Source: an uncultured Verrucomicrobiota bacterium (GTDB taxonomy: Bacteria > Verrucomicrobiota > Kiritimatiellia > RFP12 > UBA1067). From it: a DNA stretch of 22,755 nucleotides. Below the pieces are notes generated by a model. It ran no database searches and was not told where the DNA came from. It worked only from the letters and a program-made list of their open reading frames with translations. Both the position numbers and the translations under genes were made by a program. The stretch lies in the NCBI GenBank assembly GCA_946631535.1, contig CAMPAF010000011.1, positions 1 to 22,755 on the forward strand. The letters are read 5' to 3'. Shown here piece after piece: positions 15,040 to 22,231 of the stretch. Numbering within the stretch: position 1 is the first letter of the stretch; each line of letters starts with the position of its first letter.

Positions 15040-15657
15040 CTACTTCTTCTCCTTCGCCTTGTCCCAGCTGTAGATGTCGTCGGAACGGCCGCGCTGCGCG
15101 TACGGTGCAATCACGCCGTCCGCTCCCGCGCACCATGCGATCGCTTCGGCACGAACCAGCACATGCTGTCCGCCCACGTCCGCCTCCGTGATCCCGTCGT
15201 TGTCCTTGTCAACGGCAAAATAGATGATGTGATCCTGTACCGTGCCGCCAGACGGCACCTTCGCCCCAAGGTCCGCATTGGCGTTGCGCTTGAGGACGGC
15301 CTCGGCCCACGGATCAACAACCCCAAAGCGGCTGATGCCGATCGGGTTTCCGTTTTTCATGGCTATGCCCAGCAGGTTGAGTTCCCCGAACTTTCTCGCC
15401 ACCTCCATGACCATGCCCTTTCCGGCTCCGTCACCTCCGGAAAGGTTGCCGACAAGGACGCTTGGCCACGTTCTGCCGTTCTTCTGGCGCAAGACCACAA
15501 GCGCCTGAGCCGTCTGAGAGATCTGTTCCGTCGCCTTGGCTCGCTGTGCCGACCTCGTCACGCGCCCGAAGCCCATCATCAAGGCGCCAGACAGGACGGC
15601 GATGATGCCAATCACCACCAAGATCTCGATCAGCGTGAAACCTTTGCTCTTTCTCAT
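15040..15657 (-). CDS. Prepilin-type pseudopilin with EF-hand-like loop (GspG-like C-terminus)
   Basis: This 205-residue protein has leader MRKSKG and helix FTLIEILVVIGIIAVLSGAL (Glu at +5, Gly at -1). VDPWAEAVL at mid-length is a remnant of the GspG DPWG motif. Near the end, VDKDNDGITEADV is a DxDxDG calcium-loop pattern. CAGADGV followed by RSDDIYSWD resembles the calcium-binding end of GspG proteins (AGPDG...DDIYSW). Calcium stabilises GspG pseudopilins in known systems; binding here is inferred. ATG 15657 is preferred because GAGGA and AAGGA lie just upstream; a GTG at 15675 would add six residues. Confidence 0.8.
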   Translation of the reverse strand: MRKSKGFTLIEILVVIGIIAVLSGALMMGFGRVTRSAQRAKATEQISQTAQALVVLRQKNGRTWPSVLVGNLSGGDGAGKGMVMEVARKFGELNLLGIAMKNGNPIGISRFGVVDPWAEAVLKRNANADLGAKVPSGGTVQDHIIYFAVDKDNDGITEADVGGQHVLVRAEAIAWCAGADGVIAPYAQRGRSDDIYSWDKAKEKK

Positions 15658-15690
15658 CTGTCCTCTATCCTTCACAACGACCTCGCTCTC

Positions 15691-15735
15691 AACGATTTAA
15701 CCTTTTAACTCTTTAATCTTTTACGCCTTTAACCC
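15691..15735 (-). repeat. GTTAAAR spacer repeat
   Basis: Between the 15736 stop and the 15657 start, the mRNA strand holds about five units (GGTTAAAGG, GTAAAAGA, TTAAAGA, GTTAAAAGG, TTAAATC). It abuts the stop codon and ends about 30 bases before the start, leaving room for a separate Shine-Dalgarno sequence. Confidence 0.72.
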
Positions 15736-16938
15736 CTAATTCGCCAGATGGCTGATGTCGTCCTTGGTCCATCCCGTGATCGTCTCCTGCTCCTTCGTGC
15801 TGAATGAATCCAGATGCTCCATCAGCCAAGGCGGAAACGTGAGGCCGTTCGCCCCGGCCGACCACAGCCTATAGCTCTGGTAGGGCGTATCCGAGTAGTA
15901 GTAGAACTCGCGGCCCCATCCGTCAGCCACCGTCATGCCGTCTAGCAGATAGTCGGATTGGCTGTTGTAACCATTCCTGCTGATCATGTGCAGCCACCGC
16001 TTCTCGTCGGCTGTCTCGTCGGGAAGCGCGGTGTACTTGGAAGAGCTCAGGTACGGCCAGTCTGGGTCAGAGGTATCCACGCCGTAGAACTCAAGTCCTC
16101 CGCTGATTATCTTCTCGAAGTTGGGCATCCAGCGCGCGCACACAGCCTGCGAGGTGAGGTTGGCGACAAGGAACAGCTGCTCCGCGTTGGAGCTTCCCCT
16201 TCCGTGCACGTACTCCTGCATCGACTCCCAGCTTTCGTACGGGCGCCCGGTATCGATGCGGCACGGCAACTGGTTGTTCTTTTCCCACTGGCTATGCCGC
16301 GTATCGTACATCACCGGATCGCCGCCTAGCATGAAGAGGTAGCGCGGAAGGAGGAACGAAAGGAGCCCGAACTGGAAAAGCTCCGCCTCGTCCTTCGTGC
16401 CGATCTTGAGTCCGCCCACGTTGCTCAGGAAGGAAAAGCCAGACTTCTCAAGAGCAAGTGCGCTCACGAGCGCTTCCTTCTTTCCCCTCAGCTCACCGTT
16501 CACCCTGTTGTTCATGAAGAAAGGAAAGAGCACCGCGATCGGCTGCGCTCTGCAAGCCGCCTCGACCTGCTTCTTCGTTTCGTTGTCTTTCGGGTCGGTC
16601 AGCTTGGCGTCGTTCTTCACATTGCCCTGCACGCCGTTGCTGTCCACCTTCACGTTGATGTCGCGACTGCGGTTCTGGAGCGGCACGGGCGGATAGGAAC
16701 CGTAGGCCGCGTAGTAGCCGGAGACGGCATTCTCGAGGCGCTGCAGCCGCGCCTGGGTCTTGGACTTCGCGCGCGAGTCGCTGCCGACGCCCGCGAGGCG
16801 GAATACGATACCCATCAGCGTGACGATCACGACCGTCACGATCAGAAGCTCGATCAGCGTAAAACCCGACTGGCGGCGAACGCCAGACGGCAGGCGCCGG
16901 ACGATGATACCCAGACATTTAGACGTAAGACGCTTCAA
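15736..16938 (-). CDS. Large prepilin-type pseudopilin
   Basis: This 400-residue protein is unusually long for a pseudopilin. The leader is about 26 residues (MKRLTSKCLGIIVRRLPSGV then RRQSG), followed by FTLIELLIVTVVIVTLMGIV with Glu at +5 and Gly at -1. Near the end, DGWGREFYYYSDTPYQSYRL and LWSAGANG resemble the DPWGxxY and SAGxDG parts of GspG, with an insertion of about 200 residues between helix and C-terminus. The only start before an in-frame TAA is TTG 16938, which lies in a GTTAAAR tract with no clear Shine-Dalgarno sequence, so the exact start is uncertain. It directly follows gspF. Confidence 0.76.
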   Translation of the reverse strand: MKRLTSKCLGIIVRRLPSGVRRQSGFTLIELLIVTVVIVTLMGIVFRLAGVGSDSRAKSKTQARLQRLENAVSGYYAAYGSYPPVPLQNRSRDINVKVDSNGVQGNVKNDAKLTDPKDNETKKQVEAACRAQPIAVLFPFFMNNRVNGELRGKKEALVSALALEKSGFSFLSNVGGLKIGTKDEAELFQFGLLSFLLPRYLFMLGGDPVMYDTRHSQWEKNNQLPCRIDTGRPYESWESMQEYVHGRGSSNAEQLFLVANLTSQAVCARWMPNFEKIISGGLEFYGVDTSDPDWPYLSSSKYTALPDETADEKRWLHMISRNGYNSQSDYLLDGMTVADGWGREFYYYSDTPYQSYRLWSAGANGLTFPPWLMEHLDSFSTKEQETITGWTKDDISHLAN

Positions 16939-16965
16939 CTTTTTAACTCTTTAACTTTTTAACCT
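16939..16965 (-). repeat. GTTAAAR spacer repeat
   Basis: The 27-nt gap between the gspF stop and the TTG start of the next gene is entirely repeat on the mRNA strand: AGGTTAAAAAGTTAAAGAG and on into the TTG start. The gspF stop codon TAA, the spacer and the next start codon all lie within the same repeat pattern. Confidence 0.75.
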
Positions 16966-18273
16966 TTAGCCTGCCGCGCCGGAGACCTGCGAGATGATCT
17001 TGATCATCGGCAGGAACATGGCGATGACGATCGTGCCGACGACCACGGCGAGGAAGATGATCAAGGCCGGCTCGATGGCCGCCGTCATGCCGGCGACGGC
17101 GTTGTCCACCTCGTCGTCGTACGTGTTCGCGATGCGCGTGAGCATGTCGGGCAGCGCGCCCGTCTCCTCGCCCACCTGCACCATCGACACGACCATCGGC
17201 GGGAACACGCCCGAGGAAGCCAGCGGGTCGGTCATCGACTCGCCCTCCTTCACGGCGTCGTGCACGGTCTGGATAGCCTTGCGCACAACGCGGTTGCCGG
17301 TGGTGTCGCGCACGATCACGAGCGCCTGGAGGATAGGCACGCCGGAGGAAAGAAGCGTGCCCAGCGTACGCGTGAACTGCGAGATGGCCGTCCGCCGCAC
17401 GAGCGTGCCGATCACCGGGATGTGTATCCTCAACTTGTCCAGCTGGTACGCGCCGAACGGCGTCTTTCCGAATATCTTGTAGATGACCACGAGCGCCGCC
17501 ACGCCCGCAAATATCTGGAGGCCGTTGTGCTGCACGAACTCGGAGATTCCCATCACGAACTCCGTGATGGCAGGCAGCGAAGCGCCGCCGAGGATGTCGT
17601 TGAACACCTGCTGGAACTTCGGGATCACCGTGATGAGCAGGAATGCCGTGATGCCGATGGCGGCGAAGAGGACCACCGAAGGGTAGATCATCGCGCCCTT
17701 CACCTTGTTCTTGATCTTCTGCGCCTTTTCGGCGAACTCGGCCAGACGGTTCAGCACGACTTCGAGCACGCCGCCCGCCTCGCCGGCCTTCACCATGTTG
17801 ACGTAGAGGTTGTCGAATATCTTCGGGTAGGCAGTCAGCGCGTCGGAGAACGTGCCGCCGCCCGCGATGTTCTCCGAGATGCCGTCAAGGCAGTCCGCCA
17901 TCGCCGGCGCCATCTTCTGCTTCTTGAGCACCTCGATGCAGCGCATCAGCGGAAGCCCGGCGTTCACCAGGGTTGCGAGCTGGCGCGTGAACGACGTGAG
18001 GTCCTTCGCCTTCACCCTGCCGCGCAGGAACTTGGGCAACTTGATCTTGATGTCGATGTTGCCCTTCTTGGGCGCTTTCGCGGGAGCAGCCTTCTTGGCA
18101 GGGGCGGGCTTCTTCGCGGCAGCGCCGCCGCCACCCTTGATCTCGCCGAGAGCAGTGGGCATCAGCCCCTGCGCCCTGATGGCCGCTATGGCGCCCGACC
18201 GGTCACCGGCCTCCACCGTGCCGCGCCGTTCCTGGCCCGAGCTGTCCTTTGCGATATACTGAAATGTCGCCAT
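16966..18273 (-). CDS. gspF: Type II secretion / type IV pilus platform protein GspF (PilC family)
   Basis: This 435-residue polytopic inner-membrane protein couples the cytoplasmic ATPase to pilus or pseudopilus assembly. Residues 1-50 form the typical start (MATFQYIAKDSSGQERRGTV). Residues 50-72 are an Ala/Pro/Lys-rich linker, longer than in most GspF. Two GspF domains follow: FTRQLATLVNAGLPLMRCIE with YVNMVKAGEAGGVLEVVLNR, and FTRTLGTLLSSGVPILQALV with VQVGEETGALPDMLTRIANT. Membrane helices lie around residues 205-228, 255-275 and 400-425. A Shine-Dalgarno AAGAGG lies ten bases before ATG. It heads a cluster of seven prepilin genes; the partner ATPase and secretin are not in the window. 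Confidence 0.95.
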   Translation of the reverse strand: MATFQYIAKDSSGQERRGTVEAGDRSGAIAAIRAQGLMPTALGEIKGGGGAAAKKPAPAKKAAPAKAPKKGNIDIKIKLPKFLRGRVKAKDLTSFTRQLATLVNAGLPLMRCIEVLKKQKMAPAMADCLDGISENIAGGGTFSDALTAYPKIFDNLYVNMVKAGEAGGVLEVVLNRLAEFAEKAQKIKNKVKGAMIYPSVVLFAAIGITAFLLITVIPKFQQVFNDILGGASLPAITEFVMGISEFVQHNGLQIFAGVAALVVIYKIFGKTPFGAYQLDKLRIHIPVIGTLVRRTAISQFTRTLGTLLSSGVPILQALVIVRDTTGNRVVRKAIQTVHDAVKEGESMTDPLASSGVFPPMVVSMVQVGEETGALPDMLTRIANTYDDEVDNAVAGMTAAIEPALIIFLAVVVGTIVIAMFLPMIKIISQVSGAAG

Positions 18274-18305
18274 GTCGTTATGCCTCTTGCGGTTGAACTG
18301 CCAGT

Positions 18306-18334
18306 ATTATACCCGAAACTTCCGTCCGTGGGAA
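18306..18334 (-). promoter_or_regulatory. Promoter of the gspF-pseudopilin operon
   Basis: On the minus strand, TTCCCA (18334-18329), a 17-nt spacer and a perfect TATAAT (18311-18306) lie 32 bases upstream of the gspF ATG. The predicted leader is about 26 bases and carries AAGAGG as ribosome binding site. This would allow the secretion genes to be transcribed apart from the BatD-like genes, whose last stop is 10 bp further upstream. Confidence 0.6.
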
Positions 18335-18343
18335 GTGGGAAAA

Positions 18344-19414
18344 TCAACGGGACCAGCCGATGGCGCGCGGAGACTCCAGGCGGCGCCAACCGTTGTGGCG
18401 CGAAAGCTCGGTCACGGGCGTGCCGGGCGGCAACACGGCCACCACCGGCGACGCGTCCGACGGCGCGAGCCGCAGCGTCACGGTCCTCTCCCCGCCCACT
18501 CCGTTATCGGCCGCGCCACGCGCTGCGCCTGTCGCCTCCGTCGTCACGACCACGGCCGTGTTCTCCGTAGATGCCGCCTTGCCGGAGACGAACACCAGCG
18601 GCACCGGCCTCGCCCGCGCCATCTCGTACCGCTTCGGGCGCGGATTGTAGTACGCGAGCGAGACGAACGCGGAGTTCGTCGCCGCGACCGTGAGCGGCAC
18701 AAGCATCTGCGTCCAGACAATCCTCCCCTCGGTGCGCGATATCTCCTTCGGGTCGTACGCCTTGAACTCCTTCGAGAGCCGCTCTATCGACGGCCACACG
18801 TTCGACGGACAGTACCCGTCGTAGGTCAAGGTATACGTGGCCGTAACCAGGTCGCCAGGCCGCACATGGTCCGGCGTCAGCTTCTGCTCCATCTGGAACC
18901 GCGTGCCCACCGCCCCGGAGAAGCCTTGCGGCCGCCGGTCCGTCGGCAGCGCCTGAACCTCCATCCTGAACGGCGCCAGGCGAGTGCCGAAGCTCGACGA
19001 CGACGAGAAGCTCATCCCGCCCTGCTGGCGGCGCACCACCGCCATGCCCTGCACGACCATCGCGACTTCCTGCGTGACCGACGAAAGGAAGCGTACCGGC
19101 AGCCGGAATCTCTTCACCGTGCGACCCGCGCGCGACGAATTGCCGTCCGGCAGATTCTCGAAGCCGTCGCCGTACACGACCCCCGAGTCTGGCAGTCCGC
19201 CAACCTGAAGGTTCTCGACGCCGACATTATTCTCCACGTCAAGCTCAAGCACGATCGCGCTCGGCTGGCCCACCACCACCGACGACGGCTCCATGCGGGC
19301 CTTGCCGGTCACCTCGGCGTTGACAGACGGACCCTTCTGGAAGAAGTTGAAGAACTGGGCGTCCGCCGCCAGGATCGCGACGGCCGCCGCCGCTAGCACG
19401 CTAAGCCTGCGCAT
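18344..19414 (-). CDS. BatD-like exported protein with C-terminal SH3-like domain
   Basis: This 356-residue protein has a signal peptide (MRRLSVLAAAAVAILAADAQ). It then has beta-rich domains of the BatD kind: SVNAEVTGKARMEPSSVVVG resembles the first BatD segment, and LTPDHVRPGDLVTATYTLTY the second, with the expected 'xPGDxVxxxYTL' pattern. The C-terminus (TLRLAPSDASPVVAVLPPGT, then NGWRRLESPRAIGWSR) looks like a bacterial SH3 domain, as in BatE-type proteins. BatD proteins are linked to the Bat/MoxR aerotolerance systems, but their biochemical role is unknown. ATG 19414 has AGGAGG five bases upstream and overlaps the preceding gene by 14 bp, implying translational coupling. The longer open frame to 19978 is out-of-frame translation of that gene. 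Confidence 0.72.
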   Translation of the reverse strand: MRRLSVLAAAAVAILAADAQFFNFFQKGPSVNAEVTGKARMEPSSVVVGQPSAIVLELDVENNVGVENLQVGGLPDSGVVYGDGFENLPDGNSSRAGRTVKRFRLPVRFLSSVTQEVAMVVQGMAVVRRQQGGMSFSSSSSFGTRLAPFRMEVQALPTDRRPQGFSGAVGTRFQMEQKLTPDHVRPGDLVTATYTLTYDGYCPSNVWPSIERLSKEFKAYDPKEISRTEGRIVWTQMLVPLTVAATNSAFVSLAYYNPRPKRYEMARARPVPLVFVSGKAASTENTAVVVTTEATGAARGAADNGVGGERTVTLRLAPSDASPVVAVLPPGTPVTELSRHNGWRRLESPRAIGWSR

Positions 19415-21599
19415 GGATGCCTCCTTCCTCCAGCCTCTCCTCGACCAGGGAGACGGTCGCCGAAATCGCCGCCGCCGCGAACACGGCGATTCCCCAGAAG
19501 AGGATGAACCTCCGCCACCAGCCCGGCGGCAGGAGGGCCGCCATCCAGAGTACCGCCCACACGCACGCTGCGAAGAGGAGCCGCGCGTCGGCGGAGTAGA
19601 GTACGTGCGGCCGCAAGAACATCCTTGCCGGCGATAGCTCCGCGCGCGGATCCTGCAGCAGGCGCGCGCGCGCTGCCACGAGTCCGCGCCTAGTGGAAGG
19701 CGTTTCGCCGCCCCAGCGCTCGGCGCGACGGAACGCGGCCTGCGCCGCCTTCGAGTCCCCGGCCATGAGGGCGCACGTGCCGTAGTCCATAAAGATGATT
19801 GGGTTGGCGGCGCCGGCATCAAGGCAGTCCGCATACGCCGCCGCCGCCGCGCGGAAGCCAGCCTCGTCTGTTGCGCGCGTGGCCAGCACGGAGGCGCGGC
19901 GGTAGGTGAAATCAGGCGAGGAAGGCGCGGCAAGGGAAGCGCCCACGCCGCCGAGAACGGCGGCGAACAAGACCACAAAGGACGTAAGCGTGGTGCGCGC
20001 GGAATATTCGGTGCGGTCCATCTCCGCGAGGGCGGCAGTCACGAGCGCGATTTCTTCCGGCGAGAAATCAGGCGACATAAGGCGCTCCGCGTCGGCTGCA
20101 GTCACCGCGGCGCCGTTCACGCCGTAGCGCACTTCGAAGAACGTGCGGATCGCCTGCCTGCGCCTGTCGGTGTCGCGTCCGCGCAAGGCCTTGCGGCATC
20201 GCGCGAAAGCCGTCGCCTTGCGGTAGGCGGCGTTGCGCGCCGCCACGCGGCGCCGCACTGGCGGGGCGAGGCGGATCGCGAGGAACAGGAGCGGCGGCAG
20301 GACGAACAGCAGGACCGAAAGCGCGAGATGCGGCAGGAACGGCAGGGGCGCCGCGCCGGCTGGATCGAGATCGATCCCGTCCGGCATCGGCAGGATGTCG
20401 GCCTCGCCGCCTTCCTCGTCCAGCGCGCCAAGCGTCGCCTGTGCGCCAGCCTTGACCTGTATGGGTATCTTGTCGGTCCGCAAGGTTACATACGCGCGCT
20501 TGCCCAGGTCGTAGTATGCAACGGGAATCGAGGGGAACTCCCCGGTCCCTGCCTTGACAGCCCGAACGCGCCAGGTGAAGCGGCGGAAGTCTGCGAACGT
20601 GTCCGTCTTGACAGAACCCGCATCCACCCTGAAGGCGTCATCTTTCACCAGCTTGTCGAGCGCAGGCGGATAGACCGCGGCGAGATCGGCCGCACCCGAG
20701 ATGTCTAGCGTGAAGACGAGCGGATCTCCCGCCGTGCACACGTTGGTGTCGAGCGTCCCGCGCACGGTCAGGTTCGAGCTCAATGCTCCGCAGAACTCCT
20801 CTGGGCGTCCCGCAGACGGCGGTCCGTTCACCACAATCTTCAGCGGCCTCGTCTCCAGTCGGACCTCGCGAAGTTCAGGCACGTGCGCGCGACGGCCGAA
20901 GCGGTCGCGCCCCTCGCGGACCGCGACAATCATCGGAACAGAGATGCGTACGGGCGGTATCTTGACCGTACCCTGCGATGCGGCCCGGTAAGGCGCTGTC
21001 GTGACCGTGAACTCCCACAAGTTCGTCCCGTCAACCTTGCCGTGCCGTACCGTGAACGGGAATAGCGTCTTCTTCGGACCCAGCATGGAACGACCGAAGA
21101 AGTCGTCGTCCATCATGCCGAAGGGATCGCCCATCGAAGAGAAGATGTCGTTCGACACGTAGTTGTTCAGCGTGAACGACGGCACGTCGCCGCGCCGCCG
21201 ACGCGACTGCCCCTCGAACAGCTGCTTCGGATCGACCGCGGCCAGCGGACCTGGCGACCAGTCCGGCGACAGGAACTCCGCCTCCATGTGCGGAGGACGC
21301 TGGTTCAGGAAAGGCGGCTGGTCGACGAAAGGATCGCCAAGGCCAGGCATCCGCAGCCGCAGCGTGATCGCCGTCTGCTCCGTCACGATCAGGTTTGTGG
21401 ACGATGCCGAAATGTCGAAGGATGGAGAATAGGCGAAAAGGTGAAAGGCGAAAGGCGAAAGGTGAAAGATGAGAAGAAGTGAAAGGTGAAGGGTGGTGAA
21501 AGGTGAAAGGTGAAAGGTGAAAGGTGAAAGGTGATGGGATGTCGGGCGGCGGATGCCGAATGTCACCAGGCGACAGACGACAGCAATGCAATTAGACAC
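19401..21599 (-). CDS. BatD-like protein fused to a TPR/membrane module
   Basis: This membrane protein has about 732 residues. After an odd repeat-encoded N-terminus comes a BatD-like beta-rich part (FDISASSTNLIVTEQTAITL, PFTVRHGKVDGTNLWEFTVT, CTAGDPLVFTLDISGAADLA). A membrane helix follows at about residues 417-443, then a cytoplasmic helical segment with YRKATAFARCRKAL, a helix at about 538-560, a TPR-like region (YRRASVLATRATDEAGFRAA, YGTCALMAGDSKAAQAAFRR) and two final helices. BatD with BatC/BatE-like TPRs suggests a fused Bat component. I chose GTG 21599 because AAGGA lies eight bases upstream; TTG 21617 is possible. Near residues 20-40 the coding sequence is a heptanucleotide repeat (see 21432-21534). 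MoxR, BatA and BatB are not nearby. The gene overlaps the next one by 14 bp. Confidence 0.7.
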   Translation of the reverse strand: MSNCIAVVCRLVTFGIRRPTSHHLSPFTFHLSPFTTLHLSLLLIFHLSPFAFHLFAYSPSFDISASSTNLIVTEQTAITLRLRMPGLGDPFVDQPPFLNQRPPHMEAEFLSPDWSPGPLAAVDPKQLFEGQSRRRRGDVPSFTLNNYVSNDIFSSMGDPFGMMDDDFFGRSMLGPKKTLFPFTVRHGKVDGTNLWEFTVTTAPYRAASQGTVKIPPVRISVPMIVAVREGRDRFGRRAHVPELREVRLETRPLKIVVNGPPSAGRPEEFCGALSSNLTVRGTLDTNVCTAGDPLVFTLDISGAADLAAVYPPALDKLVKDDAFRVDAGSVKTDTFADFRRFTWRVRAVKAGTGEFPSIPVAYYDLGKRAYVTLRTDKIPIQVKAGAQATLGALDEEGGEADILPMPDGIDLDPAGAAPLPFLPHLALSVLLFVLPPLLFLAIRLAPPVRRRVAARNAAYRKATAFARCRKALRGRDTDRRRQAIRTFFEVRYGVNGAAVTAADAERLMSPDFSPEEIALVTAALAEMDRTEYSARTTLTSFVVLFAAVLGGVGASLAAPSSPDFTYRRASVLATRATDEAGFRAAAAAYADCLDAGAANPIIFMDYGTCALMAGDSKAAQAAFRRAERWGGETPSTRRGLVAARARLLQDPRAELSPARMFLRPHVLYSADARLLFAACVWAVLWMAALLPPGWWRRFILFWGIAVFAAAAISATVSLVEERLEEGGIHAQA
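21432..21534 (-). repeat. Heptanucleotide (CTTTCAC)n repeat in the 5' coding region
   Basis: Five perfect GTGAAAG units at 21496-21530 (plus strand), a partial unit, and degenerate units down to about 21432 lie inside the N-terminal coding part of the BatD-like gene. They encode HLSPFTF-type peptides and the hydrophobic stretch LLLIFHLSPFAFHLF, which seems to serve as the signal or anchor. Seven is not a multiple of three, so gain or loss of one unit changes the reading frame. Confidence 0.75.
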
Positions 21600-21841
21600 T
21601 AGACGATTCCTTAGCAACTTCTAACCTTACCTATAAGTTCTTTTGGAAACAACAGAAACAACTTGTAAAAACAACTTTTGCTATCCGGGCGCAACTGCGC
21701 CCGGTTTCAAAAGCGCCGCGCGGTTGCGCGGCGAGAAAGAAGATGTTGTTTTTACAAGTTGTCATGGTTGTTTCCTTTTCACCGAAACTTATCCTCATTT
21801 ACATTCTCGTGCATAACGCAGGCGACGGGCTTTTGACCTTC
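21600..21841. other. Intergenic region between the BatD-like and coiled-coil genes
   Basis: Apart from the 141-bp element, this 242-bp gap holds 66 bp (21776-21841) with no feature I can recognise, and 35 bp before the BatD-like start that contain the alternative TTG 21617 and the AAGGA ribosome binding site. A TATAGG at about 21630 on the minus strand could be a -10 box with TTTCTG from the element as a poor -35; this is weak. No small open frame looks like a gene. Confidence 0.4.
21635..21775. repeat. 141-bp palindromic MITE-like element, copy 2 (core inverted)
   Basis: The left part 21635-21675 is identical to 1825-1865 and the right arm 21745-21775 differs from 1935-1965 at one base. The 69-bp core 21676-21744 is the reverse complement of core 1866-1934 at 67 of 69 positions. 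The inner 18 bp of the arms (ACAACTTGTAAAAACAAC) form a perfect inverted repeat flanking the core. It lies between the coiled-coil gene and the BatD-like gene, both on the minus strand. No target duplication is obvious. Confidence 0.85.
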
Positions 21842-22231
21842 TTACTGAATGACCACAACAGCCACGTCACGGTGCGACTGGCCGGTCTTCGCCCCGGAAA
21901 GATGCACGGAGTTGGTCGTGACCGAGGTCGGCTCGATGTTCAGCTTGGAAAGGGCGCGCTCAAGACGTTCCTTGGCGAGACGCTGCTGTCGGCTTTCCAT
22001 GATCGAAATGCCGGCCAGCAGTCCGCCAGCGAAGCTGAGCGCCACCAGCAGCGCCACCACGGCAAACGCCAGAAACGGGCGGCGGCGAGTCAGCGCAAGG
22101 CGCGCTTCCTCTTCCGCGTGCTGCTTCGCCGCCTCGAGGCGCTCGCGTTCCACCGCAAGCGCCTCGCGCTCGAGCCTCAACCGCTCCTCCGCCAGGTTGA
22201 TGGCCGTGTTGTCCAGTTCCTCGCTGTCCAT
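21842..22231 (-). CDS. Small single-pass membrane protein with N-terminal coiled coil
   Basis: This 129-residue protein matches no family I recognise. Residues 10-48 are a charged coiled coil (INLAEERLRLEREALAVERE and on). A membrane helix follows at about 52-75 (PFLAFAVVALLVALSFAGGL), and then a second short charged helix (ESRQQRLAKERLERALSKL). The last 30 residues (TTNSVHLSGAKTG, DVAVVVIQ) look like a small beta-rich end, probably periplasmic. There is no cleavable signal. ATG 22231 has no Shine-Dalgarno sequence and follows a 32-nt GTTAAAR spacer after the uxaC stop, so it is probably co-transcribed with uxaC. A role in membrane anchoring or scaffolding is possible but unproven. Confidence 0.72.
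   Translation of the reverse strand: MDSEELDNTAINLAEERLRLEREALAVERERLEAAKQHAEEEARLALTRRRPFLAFAVVALLVALSFAGGLLAGISIMESRQQRLAKERLERALSKLNIEPTSVTTNSVHLSGAKTGQSHRDVAVVVIQ

Noticed and set aside
19415..19978. Long N-terminal extension of the second BatD-like gene
   Set aside because: It is out-of-frame translation of the BatD/TPR fusion gene and is Arg/Ser-rich; a signal peptide and AGGAGG support the start at 19414.
21432..21534. GTGAAAG repeat as a CRISPR array
   Set aside because: The units are contiguous 7-mers without spacers.
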